Shown: piece after piece, positions 22,512-55,935 of the stretch
Layout of the letters: each line of letters opens with the position of its first letter
Position numbering within the stretch: the first letter of the stretch is position 1
Assembly (NCBI GenBank): GCA_964020085.1
Contig: OZ026600.1
Coordinates: 2,239,401 to 2,303,400 of the forward strand
Source of the DNA: Micromussa lordhowensis
Lineage: Eukaryota > Cnidaria > Anthozoa > Scleractinia > Lobophylliidae
Direction: 5' to 3'
DNA length: 64,000 bases
The notes under the pieces: model-generated
What the model was told of the DNA's origin: nothing
The model's input: only the letters and a program-made list of their open reading frames with translations
Databases searched by the model: none
Program-made: the position numbers and the translations under genes

Positions 22512-25500
22512 ATGGATACAGACGCCAGTTGTTTTCCTTTGAAGGACATCTCGTCGGTGGTCGAAGTTTTCAAGGTGGAACTTGCAAAAGCAGAGCCGAA
22601 CCTGGCAAAGTTATCAATTATTTTGGGCTTCTTCGAGACAGCACTAACTTGTAAAGGCTCGTCGAATAGCTGCCCCAGTCTCGACAAAGAAACGTTCGAT
22701 GCACTTGGCGGCAAATTTCAGGCTTTGATAAGTAAAGATTTGGACGTGAACAAAGAGAAGAAGCCAGCAACAAGGGAATTCATTGTACGTGTCGCAGATC
22801 TGGTCTGGAGTTGTCTCTCAAAATCGTACTTTAAAGACAAACCCCATATACAGAATCTCTACAGCTTTTTGACAGGCAAGTTGTGACAAATCATTGTAAG
22901 CGTACGTAAGCTCATAACCTTCATATTACATCCTTTTAGACTAAGGTATGAAGGTTAATATATTTAATTTGGCGATTTGCATTTTAGCGATTCCTAAATT
23001 GTAGTTCTTTTTTCTGAGCTCACCACCGTTTGGAATTTGAGGCTATAAATATATATATTTTTCAATTATTTGCGAAATAAACTCATCTGTGGCCAAATTT
23101 CAGATAGACTCTTCATAAGCTTACTACATTCATGCAAATATTGCATAGATTTCACGCTTGCAAATTAAACAGAAATCAGTGTTGTTACTTCTTGATTCAC
23201 GTCGTTTCAGCTGATTGCATTTCCCAAAAACATTGAATTGAACCAAGTTGTTTTGATTTGGTGAATAATTACGATGCTGTATTTTGGTATTTCATTCAAA
23301 CGATATTAAGCGGCTCAAACCTCAGGCGCAGTGCTTTTATTGTTTGCTTATTCAGAGCAAAATGTTTTGTTATTAACAATACTTCGTTAGATAAAATTAA
23401 AATACAAGATAAATATAAAATAAACCACTTTACTTCAATTTTATTATTGCTGAAAGCTAAATTCTTTTAAAAGCAATAAATGCATTTTTAAATGTATTGT
23501 AGGAGTATGGTAAATAAATGTACTTCAGATAGCTGGGTTGTAAAAGTGTTAACATGTTAAGATATTTTTGTTCACTGGAATGGGGTTTATATTAATATTC
23601 CTTTTGCTTTCCATAATTTCTAAAAGGGTAAATCTGAAACAGCTACAACTGGAGCTATTGTGGTCTCACACTGGCAAGGATAAAGATTTCGATAATCTGC
23701 CGAATGGTCCATACTGCCTTAGCATTAAGCAACTAGGAGTATTTAGTACCTCCCCTCCGGATGGGATGCTAATCCATTGCAGGGTTACCCCCCAGCACTA
23801 CATGCACATTTGTGATTACCCATTTTAACACTTGGGCATTTTAACACCCATTTTTATTAACGCCTTGTTTGAAAGCTGGTTAGCGTTAGCCTAGGAGTAA
23901 AAGTTTACCAAAGACTAAATTTTTCCTATATAAAAATGTTTTCCCTATTTATGTTTTTTTGTAGTTTGACATTATTCAATCTAAAAACAAAGGGCTAAAC
24001 AATATATTAAACAGAAAACATTACTGCCAAGTTACAAATTTAAACTAAAATCAAAATTCATGCTAATCCTGCGCTGGCTTAAATTATTGGGCTTTGAACA
24101 AGCTAAATACATGTAGCTTGATGTGGTTACTTAAACTCAAAGCAAGCAAAAAATATGTAATCAAGCAGGCAAAGTTGAAGTCAACAGAATTTGACTATGT
24201 TAATGCAAATACATGTAGACTAATAACAATTTCTGAGCTTGGTGGTGGTCTTCATTGAAATTATATCTCTTCACAAAGACGTAAATCAGTAAGGTGAAAC
24301 ATTTATTTCCATTGTTGTTTATTTTACTTTGTTTTCAATACCTTTACAGGAAATCGACTGGACTGTTTTGGTGTTGCCTTTACAGTGGTAGCAATTTGTC
24401 AAGCGGTGGGTGTTAATGATGTCCATTTAGCACTGTCCGAGGATCATGCCTGGGTGGTTTTTGGTAAGGATGGCACCGAGACAGCAGAGGTTACCTGGCA
24501 TGGGAAGGGTAATGAGGATAAACGAGGTCGCCCTGTTGATTTCGATGAGACCACTGTGCACAGCTGGCTATATCTTAGTGGTTACCCTGTGAAATGCACC
24601 AGACACATGGAAGTGGCATCTATGGTATCATCCATTAATCCGGCCATCACAAATAACAGTGATAGTGTGGAACTGGCTGGTCTACAGCAGGTCTGTTAAA
24701 ATCCTTGTCACCTGTAATTTTTTTTTGACGTGAACATACAGAATTAGTTATTTCTTGTAAAATGCCAAGAAAAGTGAGAAGTAGTAGACTTTATGTAGTA
24801 GTAGACTTTATTGGAGAGGGTAACATTTGACAGTAACAAATCTGAAAGGTTGGAATTGATTACAATCACTATGTAAAACCTATAAATATGACTCATTTAC
24901 ATGTACAATATCTAAGTAGTAAAAAAAATCACAGAAGTACACCTTGATACATGTACATGTTAACACCAGAACTGATACTAAAGAATAGATTATGAAGAAG
25001 AAATTGGTAAGTGAAGCGGAATTATTGAAGCAGAAAAAATTGGAAAGGGAGATTTATTCTTCTACAGGTAAGGTTAAAGATAAAGTCTGCATGCGAGCCA
25101 ATTGGCTTGTCACGCCGGAAATTATCTTGCTTTCAGTAGAATGAAGTCACTAGGAGTATTTCTTCTCCCCCCTGGATGGGATGCTAGTCCATCACAGGTT
25201 TACCTCCAGCATTAAATTCGCTGGTATCCATTTATACACCTGGGTGGAGAGAGGCACTTTGAGAGTAACGTGTCTTGCCCAAGAACACAACACAATGTCC
25301 CTGGCCAGGGCTCAAACCTGGACTGCTCATTGCGGAGTCGAGCGCACTAACCATGAGGCCACTGCTCCTCCCTTTATTCTGCTATATGTATATAGCTTTT
25401 TTTTTAGTTCAATGCTTTTCACTGGTTTTAAACAATAAATTTGCTGAAAGATTTGAATGGATTAGCATCTAGAGCTTTTCAATGTCGAAACTGATATGTG

Positions 25501-28500
25501 TGAATTTTGAATCTAATTTATATTTTTTACCTTTTTACTAACTGTTGTATAAAAAATGTTTTTTAACAGCAACTTTTGTGGTTACTCTATGACCAAGGCC
25601 ATCTTAAAAGGTAAAAATAGCAATTAAGTTACAATAACTAGTTGCATAGACAAGTAAAAACAAGTGATATAATCTCCTGACGTTTCAGTAATAATGGCGT
25701 CATGAATTCGCCGAAACGTCGGGAGATTATATCGCTTGTTTTTACTTGTCTAGGTATTACTAAATCATTGTTAATAACTAGTTAACTATTAATATACAGT
25801 ATCTTAGAAGTTCAGACCTGTTTTAACAACATTTCTTCTTCCTGGTTAACATTTGGGCAATTCAAAGCTGGTGAGGATATAATAATCATCTTAAATGTTT
25901 GCAAATGAATTAATATTAATTCATTATTAACATAGAATGAAAGGTTTTTTAAACATCTATTTATAAAAAGTTTGAGGGATATATTTCATTTCAAAAAGTG
26001 GTGTTTAAGAAATAGAAAACATGTACCGTGTTTCTATCGAGTGTTAGTGTAAATCTACTAGTGTTCTACCTCGAATGATGTTCGCTGATTGGCTACACTG
26101 CTCACTATCTATTTAAACTTCACTACACATACAAATGCAATCCATTAGGTTTATTTTGGTTTCTTTCGGCCTCGCACCAGCAGCAAGCATGAACCACATA
26201 CATGTGGAACAATAACAACAACTAATTGACTACAGGGAAACGATTCCCTGTGACACCGCCGGATACAAAAAAAAGCGAAAATCCCCCATGGGGGAAAAAA
26301 CTGGAAACGTATTCCCCGAACCAATGCAGTGCCACGATCCCTCCGGGGTTTAGAGGACCTCTTCTTACAAAATAGTAATGATTTATAAAAGAAACAAATT
26401 AAAAAAGTTACATGGACTGATGCAGGCCTAGAATGCCTCACCACGTGATGAACTGACACTTTATAGACAACCTGCCACCCATCAATGCCTTACACCAATC
26501 GTACCCAGACCCTTCTGTTCTCGTGCGTAGAAATATCAATTTCTGTCTTATTCGCACACACAACCTTCAGAAATGACATATTCTGTTGTAGATAGTAAGT
26601 AATGTACAGTAGCAGTGTGCGCTTGTTGTCAAAATGACGGTTGATTCTTTGTGCTTTTGAAGTGTCTGTGAAGAGGATTTAGATTTCTACTAGTAGATTT
26701 ATGCTAAAACAATTAGATTATCCACTCTTGATTTCTATGCGTGATAGTTGACTCGGGCTGTGTCCTTGTCAACTATCATGATGGGATAGAAATCTCGAGC
26801 TCATAATGTAATTGTTTAACAGAAACGCAAGTGGAAGTTTGGGAAAACGAGAAATGCTGTTGGAAAATGATCCCGACCGTTAGGCGTGTGTTTCCACAGC
26901 TTTTCAACAGCTTTTCACCAGCTTTTCAAGGACAGGGGGGAAGGGCACGTGAGGGTGACGTAATCTGTTCAATAGTGATTTGATAACTTATTTTGATAGG
27001 TATCCCTTAGCTTTGGGAAATCTTGGTGACTTACAAGAAATAACACTGACACCTGGCCGTCCATCTGCAGAGGAAATTCTCTCGGAAGGCATCAAAGTGA
27101 ACCAAACTCTGTACAAGGACCAGCACATTTACCCGTACACCTACCTTGGTGGATATCACTACCGACAGAAGCAATACGTGAAGGCCATTGAGTGCTGGGT
27201 GAAAGCCGCGTATGTTGCTGGAAAGTAAGTAATTCTGTATTTAGCTCTTATTAGCTGAGCAGCCTGAGGTCTGTATGAGAGAATCTTGACCAAGGTCTTG
27301 AGTACAGACAGAATGCAATGAGGTACACACAACGAAGGTCATGATTCTCCCATACAGACTGACTAAGCTCAGTTAATAAGGTTTTTATTACCAGTATATG
27401 GTGAACAAGAAAAATTTAATTTCATTAATAAATGTAACTGGTTTGTACTAGCTGACATTTTGCTTGCAAACGAAGATGAACAGAATTTAAATCTGCCAAA
27501 AATTGCTTGTCCTCTTTACTTTTTGTTCTCATCAGGCTCTTTGGCACTTCCATTTTTTTTGGTACTTCCATTTAGATATCTCAGGCTCCATAGAGCCGAT
27601 CACTGTGATCTGGGTATCATTGGAAAGATCTTTTCCTCCTGCAGAACTTGAGTATAGATGATGTCAATTTTGGTCAAAGGTGATGACGTCAGAAGTGGAA
27701 CAAAGACCAATGTTTGTCATGGCTGGTTTACAGCTGGCACAGGAGTCAATATGTTAAAGTGCCTATGAAGTAAAAAATAATTGCTGCTTATTATAAAGGC
27801 TTTTCAAAATAAAGAAGAATGACATGTTCTGTTTTGGAATATCTCCTTTTGTATTAGACATATTTACGTTTTCGTACTAATACAAATGAGGAAAGTGATG
27901 ACGTCACTAATTGTTCCACTAAAACATTGAAATACTGAATTGAGTATATCTCTAGAAATATTGGAGCGGTGTTCTTCAACCCAGTTTAGCACGTTCAAAA
28001 ACCATTTGGAGCCATCTTTAAACTACAGGAAAAGCTAAAAAATTTATAAATGCATGGAGTGTTTAACCACAAAAAATACAGACAGTACACAGATTTTCAT
28101 TGTGCATTTGTGAATGAATTTGCAATTGTGTCTTAAATGTGTTCTTTCTAAGTGCTTTCTTTAACAGTGCTATTCCTTTCTTTTGCACTTCTGTAGGTAC
28201 AACTATTCAAAAGGAGATGAGGAGATGTTCAAAGAATTATATGAAATAGCCAATGACTTTATCCCAAACATCCTGAAAACATCTTCAGCTTTAGTCAAAG
28301 GTGAAAACAATGCTGCCTCTAGGAATCTCAACCTCACGGAAGATCCAGGCTTTTTTGCGCTTGTTCTTCAGTTTTATGACGGTGTTTGCTTGTGGGAGGA
28401 GGGCAGTCACACTCCTGTGTTACATGCTGACTGGGCGAAGAAGTTAGTACAGTCTATTTCAAGATTCTCTCCCAGCTGTAGGTCTGCGCTGTCAACTTCA

Positions 28501-28938
28501 CGAGCAGGAACAGTTGTCACGAAGTCTGAAGAGCCCATAAAAAATGACTTACCTGAAATAAAAGCACCAGAAAGTGACACCACCTCTTCATCCTCTTCCA
28601 ATGAAAAGCTCGAAAACAGCAACTCGGCATCCACTAGTGTACAAAACTCTAAAGAACGAGTGGTGCTTAATCTTAGAAGTCAAAAAATGAGAGGAATGCG
28701 AGATTTGCTGACAACAAGTGGTAAAATAAACACCAGCGCAATCAAACTCCAGCTAACAGCCCAATCACAAGTGAGTGTACCGAAGAGTAGAAGGAGGTCG
28801 TCATTTAAAACCGATGACTATGTTTATGACTTTGGGGAGGAAGGTGATGGAGAGGAGGAAGAGGAGGAAGAAGAAGATGAAGAGGAAAGGAGACCCAAGA
28901 AAGCCATGAAAGCAGATTGGGACTTTGTAGGATACTGA
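22512..28938 (+). CDS. MEN1: Menin (MEN1 tumour-suppressor orthologue)
   Basis: Nuclear scaffold that links MLL/KMT2 histone methyltransferase complexes and JunD to chromatin. Five coding exons join in phase: 22512-22875, 24350-24690, 25570-25610, 27000-27224 and 28197-28938, giving 570 residues (human about 610). Menin hallmarks are plain: [13 protein letters not shown] and [12 protein letters not shown] in exon 2, [11 protein letters not shown] in exon 3, [11 protein letters not shown] and [14 protein letters not shown] in exon 4, [20 protein letters not shown] in exon 5, and the C-terminal [16 protein letters not shown]. The tail adds basic stretches ([16 protein letters not shown]) and a run of about twenty acidic residues that I do not recall from human menin. 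Intron 1 uses a GC donor. The introns hold a SINE and several short foldbacks. Downstream genes KLC and DDX49 share its strand. Confidence 0.95.
22876..22877 (+). other. GC splice donor of MEN1 intron 1
   Basis: Exon 1 ends TTGACAG and the intron begins GCAAGT; AG|GCAAGT is the typical strong context of GC-AG introns. The acceptor CCTTTACAG precedes 24350. With this donor the protein reads [14 protein letters not shown], matching menin. No GT nearby keeps both the frame and the family match. Confidence 0.8.
23715..23830 (-). mobile_element. Truncated SINE copy in MEN1 intron 1
   Basis: Carries CTAGGAGTATTTAGTACC, CCGGATGGGATGCTAATCCATTGCAGG-like sequence and the CCCAGCACT step of the SINE body, but lacks the tRNA-like head. 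Only about 110 bases are recognisable. Confidence 0.55.
25141..25375 (-). mobile_element. tRNA-derived SINE, best copy, in MEN1 intron 2
   Basis: On the minus strand the head reads GTGGCCTCATGGTTAGTGCG (A-box TGGTTAGTGCG) and then CAGGTTTGAGCCCTGG (B-box-like GGTTTGAGCCC), the RNA polymerase III promoter layout of tRNA SINEs. The body follows with CCAGGTGTATAAATGG, GGACTAGCATCCCATCC and GGGAGAAGAAATACTCC. Related copies are at 6005, 13655, 23715 and 36935. Confidence 0.75.
25647..25752. repeat. Short foldback in MEN1 intron 3
   Basis: TAGACAAGTAAAAACAAGTG and CACTTGTTTTTACTTGTCTA-like ends (right arm CGCTTGTTTTTACTTGTCTA) are inverted, with ATAATCTCC / GGAGATTAT and GACGTTTC / GAAACGTC continuing inwards. 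About 106 bases, probably a MITE remnant. Confidence 0.7.
26730..26795. repeat. Short foldback in MEN1 intron 3
   Basis: GATTTCTATGCGTGATAGTTGAC pairs imperfectly with GTCAACTATCATGATGGGATAGAAATC across a short CG-rich loop. Confidence 0.6.
27246..27381. repeat. Short foldback in MEN1 intron 4
   Basis: CTTATTAGCTGAGC and AGGTCTGTATGAGAGAATC at the left pair with GATTCTCCCATACAGACT and GCTCAGTTAATAAG at the right. It begins 22 bases after exon 4. Confidence 0.65.
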
Positions 28939-31900
28939 TTTTCAGTATCACATTCATGTGGCTTGTTATTATTCATAGCAGAGAAAATAGTATTATGTTG
29001 TCAGTATTACTTTACTGTGCTTTTTCATGACATGGAAACTTCGTTCACTTTTCACTGTCATCACTCAAATTAATTAGTGGAACTCTCAGGAATCAATCAC
29101 TGGGCACAAAAGGTCAGATTTTGATCCATTAATGTTCGTGTTTTTTTCACTATGATCATGATTGATGGCAGAGAAAAATGCGATTATTGTTGGTTTGGTG
29201 TTGACCTTGTGTGTTTGAGCTATCAAAATGCAAGGTTCTGAAAATCAAACAGTCAGTAATGTAGAAATCAACCAAGCTACATGCAAAGCACTTGACTCGA
29301 CTATAGTCTAAACAGGTGAATCCACTTCAACTTGTAAAGAAATGATTGAGAAACTCAGTTGTAGTGTGAATACATGACTTGTTTAAAACCTTCACTTCTC
29401 CTATGTACAATGGTTTCAAAATGAGCCATGATTTATTTCCCATTGTGACTGAATGTGTGGCTTGACCTGCTGCAAGGATGTCCACCGTATGTTGATGTGG
29501 TGGAATTTTGAGATCAAGAGATGAGAGTTCGAGTGTTAGCTGGTATCACTGTGCGATTTGTGCCTTGGCTGGGCTCACTGTGCCAGTTTTAACAGGAAGT
29601 GATCAAGAAAAAGAACAATTCTGTGGGTTAACTTGTAAGGGATAGCATCCTTTCCAGGGGGGGGGGGGGGAGCAATATTATAGCAATATATCTTTTTGGG
29701 CTACAGAAACCAGGATACGCCTTCATATCACGGGACTATGAACTGATTTCTTTCTAGATCAAAATACTTTTAATTACCATCCTGTTTTTTAGACAATCAG
29801 ATGAAGGTTTTAACCCTGTTTAGAAAGGTTTACAAAGAAGTGAAAAGCACTGCCATTTTACCAATAGACTTAATAAGTCTTTTTTCCTTGTTATGGGTGG
29901 AGTACGTTGACTGACTAAGTAAGAATGGCTATCACCTATTTAGGGAAGGGGGACTTGATAAGTTTTGATAGCTTTTAGGGATTGGGCTTACAAATGAGTG
30001 GGAATCAAATAGATCCTAAAGAGGAGATTTAACAAATTAGTATTTTACTTAACATTTTGACAACTTTCGTTTGTCACTATTCAGTAGCTAAGCTAGTTTT
30101 AGATAACAGTCATACGCATTTTAAGTTACTGGTAATTTTATATACCGGACATTTTATGTGGCCTATTCCATGTAATCATCATTTACCTAAGTAATATTAA
30201 TTACCGGTAGATATATTATATGGTGGTCTTAAGGTAAAACCAAGCATTCTAGTTGGTTCTTTCTTGATTGCGATTTTGCCACATGGATTGTTTCCATGGA
30301 AACAGTCATAAGCCATGTATTTTTTTTTGGTTCTTGAAAGTCAGCAAATTCAACTTGCCCAAATGCCATATAATAAACTAGTTACTAATTAAAACTAGCT
30401 TGTTCAAGCCGTACCGGAGAATATTGACCCTCAGCTATATTTTTGTATAGACCACGTTGTGTTTGGTCTGTACTGCTAGGACCTCGGGTCAATATTTCCC
30501 AGTGCGGCCCTCACACTCAGTTAGTAACAGGTCTAACAAGTTTACTTGAGAAGCTTTCAACTGTCACTTTTTTGCTGATCCTGTATTTCTGAAGTTTAAC
30601 AACACATTTATTATAGACAAATTAGCAACACATTTAATATGATGGTCGATGTATTTGTCGTTTTTACTGGACAGATAATGACTGGTTTCAATATTTAGAA
30701 TATAACTTATGCGTGAATATTTTTCTCTTCAAATCAGCCAAAATATAGGGTTTAAAGTTCTTACTCTCTTAAGGGGCTTAGCAAAATAAACTCAGCTGGC
30801 TTTTGTTAAGTGGTGATTCCAGCCAGCTAGTGATGCCATACATGTGCGAACCCAAAAGCTCTTGTGTGGGGTGCAGTGGTTGCGGATTTTTTTCTGAAGC
30901 AACCTGTTTTTAATTTACCACAATAATCAAACAGCATAGAACCTACACTGTACTCATGAAAACTGAAAACAACATTCAGTCTAAGCTAAAGGATTAGGTA
31001 GTTAACAGTAAGTGATTGGGATTTAGCTTTGTTTCATGGCTCTTCCACTGCTTCCTGCTTTTACCTGGATTTGGTATGCGTCATTCTTTTTTCCTCCTTT
31101 TTAGAAATAATCTGCTAGTTAAGCGAGACGGAATGTAGAACCTATCATGATCAAGCAATTCTTTTTTGCATATCGTCAATCCACCGCCCAAAAAAACAGA
31201 AAAAAATGAATGATCCCAGGTTATTTTAACCCAGTTATTATTTTCTTTTTTAATGGACTACGTGCATTTGCTTCTTAACATTCCCAAAGGCTTTTACAAA
31301 ATAGATATGCGTGCCAAGTAAAAGTTAAAGTAACATGTAAAAAAGATTGCATAGTGTGATGAATGGTGAAGATCACAGAAATAAGCACGATGTAGTGACG
31401 AGTATTTAATTTCTCCTAAAAATATCTACCCGGTATGTGATTAGCAGGTTGCAAGAATTTAGCAACTCATCTGTCACATATCGTTAGGCCAGGGGTAATT
31501 AAGTGATCATTTCTTGTCCAGCTACATACGGAGGACATAATTACATTGTATCAAGTATGGAACTTGAAGTGTCATTCAGGTTGTTAACATATTCATAAAC
31601 ATTTTACAGTGTGACTGACTTTTAAATAAAAAAATAGAAAAAACTATATTGTATCTTTGTAATACCTGACCAGTACCATTTCAATAAAAGTTTTGTAAAA
31701 TAATGTTAGTGAGATAAATTGTTAACTTCTAATTTGCCCCCAGCAGGGCTACCCAGTCATTTCAGTGACTGGGGTTGTTTGATGGGCTACCACATGTATG
31801 TTTTTCCTTGGAGGTGCAAGCAGAGACCAAGCCCTGCAGTCAATATTTTGCTTGTGATCTTGACAAACTTATGTGGACAAACTAGGATAGAAAAAATTGA

Positions 31901-33001
31901 TGGTCACTTTTGCAGGGGGTGAAAGATTTGGTGAGGTGTAACCCTGTCCCATTTTATGTCAAAGAAACTTCTGTAAAAATTTCCTTTACAAATGTAAACT
32001 AATTAAGCTTCTATGGCAGTTGCAAGGAAATTTCTTGGGGTTATTACAAGAAATCTGCAATGGGTTGTTCAAAACCCTTATCAGTTTCTGTTTCATCCTA
32101 ATGGGGCTTTTGAGGACCTTGTAACTTCACTTTTATCCCTGGGTATCCCCCAGCCCAGCAAATTGCCTCATGATTTAAATATTGGTCAGCTTAAAACTTC
32201 ACGTCCCCTGCCTCCCAGTCACTGGGCATCACAATTTTTAATTTTTGGTAGATCAAAATTCCCATTCCCCGGAGCAAAAATGGTGTTAAAATAAAATGAG
32301 ACCCTATTACCGGGTAGGAGTTTTCAGGATATGGGATATTTAGGTAAAAAATCAACGCAATAGGATTTTTTGGGGGGGGCGAGGGGTGAATTAATGGGAT
32401 ATTTAGATCAGATGAAATGGAAAAAATCGTTAATTTTTGCAATTGTGGGATATCATTTAGGACAAACATTACAATGGTGTATAATATTCCCCAAATGCCC
32501 CACCTCAGCTCAGAGCCCTACCACACGATCAACTGCCATGTATAATCCCCTAGGATGTACATGGGAATTAAAAATGAAGAGGTTTGGTATCTATTTTACC
32601 ATGGAAGTTTCTTTAATCTATTATACTGTAAAGACAAAATAAATACTATACGGAGGTTTCCCTTCAAGGCAAAATTTCCCAACCACCCCTCCCTGACAAT
32701 AAGGGTGTTTGTCTCATTGTCAGTCACAGCAACACATGCAAATTCAGCGACGATCGAAATCGACACGAGAAGGAATGTGATGCCAGACTACGGTGGATTT
32801 TCTCTCTGGCATGGGGTTGAATTTCCTAAAAACATAACGAAGATGGATTCAAACAGTTAGAGAACGTTCAGGGACGTAGACTTCGTTGTTGGGCGTTATC
32901 TTAAAGGAACCACTGTCTCTAACGGAGATCAACGGCATTAGGAGACGCCATTTTGAAAATCTTTCTATCGGGGGGTTAACGTCGGGCAAATCTAAGAGAA
33001 C
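28939..33001 (+). other. MEN1 3' region and KLC upstream region
   Basis: No supportable exon lies here. Several AATAAA signals occur (for example 31683-31688), so a long MEN1 3' UTR is possible. An imperfect foldback at about 30412-30515 pairs ACCGGAGAATATTGACCC with GGGTCAATATTTCCCAGTGC. A G-run lies at 29659-29671. The last 300 bases before 33002 should contain the KLC promoter; I see no diagnostic element. Confidence 0.4.
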
Positions 33002-54167
<21,166 letters not shown>

Positions 54168-55935
54168 TGAGTCGACTGGCCGTGGAATCCGTTTTTACAG
54201 CAAGAGCTAGGCAGTTATCTGATAGATTAGACCATTTTCAGTTCGTCAATATTAAGTTTTGATTCATATGATCTTTTTTCTTTTGTTTGTATGTCTGTTT
54301 TAATATGAACTTGCAGCTATGGTTAACTACAGGTAGTCGAATCGTAGTTAAATTGTGCATGAGAAACTGTTGAACGATAGACTAACTCATTTTCTGCGTG
54401 TTAAAACTTGCCTTAAACCTGAGATGTGACACACTAAGCTAGACTGGGGAAGATTGAGGAGGAACTTGAAAACATGAGGCTGAACATAGCGTAGCTGTTT
54501 TACCCCCGCAAGTAGAACCTGTAGCTTGTAATAGATGCTATAACAGAAACCTGACATAGAATCTCCTGATATCCTTAGAAATAGAGGTGAAAAAAAATCA
54601 ATTTTGAGGAGATACAGAACGTATTGCGCAGGCTTTTGGTCGATGATTTGTAGGTTAGTAGTAAGACAATGTAAAATTCTCTGGTTCTAGCTCTTGAAAG
54701 GATTAGAAGTTAACTTTAATTTCCAAGAATGATCATTAAGTAATATTTCCTTACAATCCAGTATATGCTCAACAGACTGTTGATGCACTGCCGAATTCTC
54801 ATAACCAACAAGAAAAACGTGTAGCAGCTAGTATGGAGAATCGATGTTTCAGTGTTAAGTCTGAACGGTAGATTTTGTTTACTAGCAGAAGGCTAAAAAT
54901 TAGGCCTCGATTTTCATTTTTTATTTTGTTTTTGTTTTACTGTATTTATTCTCAGTGGGTGATGTCTTCTTGTGGCTATGGCGAGCAACCGTAGTTTAAA
55001 TTTACTTTCTATGATCTTTACACGATCAAAATCAAGATAAATAATATTTAATTATGGCAATCGTGTTAGGAATGCTGTACAAAAAGAAGTGGCGTTTGAG
55101 AGAGAAGTTATGAAATAAATTATCGACAGACTGGGACTCCTTGATAATCTGTATATAACCTCCAACTTTTCTCCTCCTTTACTTGTAAACGCTATTCCTT
55201 TCTTGGGAAATGCGTCGCTGGGTAGTGGATGACATTCGCCATTCGCTGGGTAGCCTGTTTCTTGGGGCACCTTTGGTTGTGGACCAGTGCCCGATGGCGA
55301 GAGGAAAATGATGAGAGTTTTTGTTTTTGGGGCGGGAGGCGCCACCCGCCGTCGCTCGTCTTACAGCTCTCCAGCTAAGCGATCGCCTGAAATGGTCACG
55401 TTTTAAGTAGTCGTGCAGTGTGAAACCCTATCCGGCGCCTCCTTCTCTGATGTCCGTCAAGAAGTCGGGTCCTATCATCTGTATTGATACAAATTTGATG
55501 AATGGATGATTTTCAGCAAGTGCTAGTGTGGCCTGGGGAGTAGGGAGGCGCAGCAGTCAGAGCCATTGCCTCTGACCAATATGGCGCGGGTGCCATATGT
55601 GGGTTGAGTCTTGCCTTGCTCCGACGCGAGGGTTTTTTCCTTCCCGGATTTTCCGGTTTTCCTCGCTCCATACAAAACAACACTTATCTCGATGGGCTCC
55701 TGTCTCGATTGAGTGAGTGAATAGCCACTTCATATACTTTGTTTTATCTTTTCTTGATTGCTAAGGTGTTTGCTTAGAACAGACAGGCTCCCTGGTTGCA
55801 TCGTAGCAGGGATTATGCTACTTCCCCGGAAAACCGCGCTCGTTTCGCGCGCGGCAATGTGGCTCGCGGCATCTCGCGTGGGATACTCGCAGGCTTGCTC
55901 CCATGTGCCTGTGCGAGCTTAAGTTGCTCAACAAG
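54168..55935 (+). other. KLC 3' UTR and DDX49 upstream region
   Basis: No further exon is supportable. AATAAA at 55114-55119 is a possible KLC poly(A) signal. A SINE lies at 55543-55735. The bases just before 55936 are moderately CG-rich (55820-55900) and probably contain the DDX49 promoter. Confidence 0.45.
55543..55735 (+). mobile_element. tRNA-derived SINE, second family
   Basis: GGCGCAGCAGTCAGAGCC (A-box region), CCTCTGACCAATATGGCGCG, then ATATGTGGGTTGAGT and TTCCGGTTTTCCTCGCTCC. From memory this resembles a SINE layout that recurs in stony corals. It is different from the antisense family elsewhere in the window. No A-rich or simple tail is certain. Confidence 0.65.

Noticed and set aside
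22460..22714. Minus-strand frame over MEN1 exon 1
   Set aside because: Antisense shadow of the menin N-terminal exon.
25320..25380. A true tRNA gene on the minus strand
   Set aside because: A- and B-box-like segments are present, but the cloverleaf is incomplete and it is fused to a repeated SINE body.
31719..32642. Several overlapping frames upstream of KLC
   Set aside because: No domain, inconsistent frames on both strands, low-complexity patches; no splice-linked partner.
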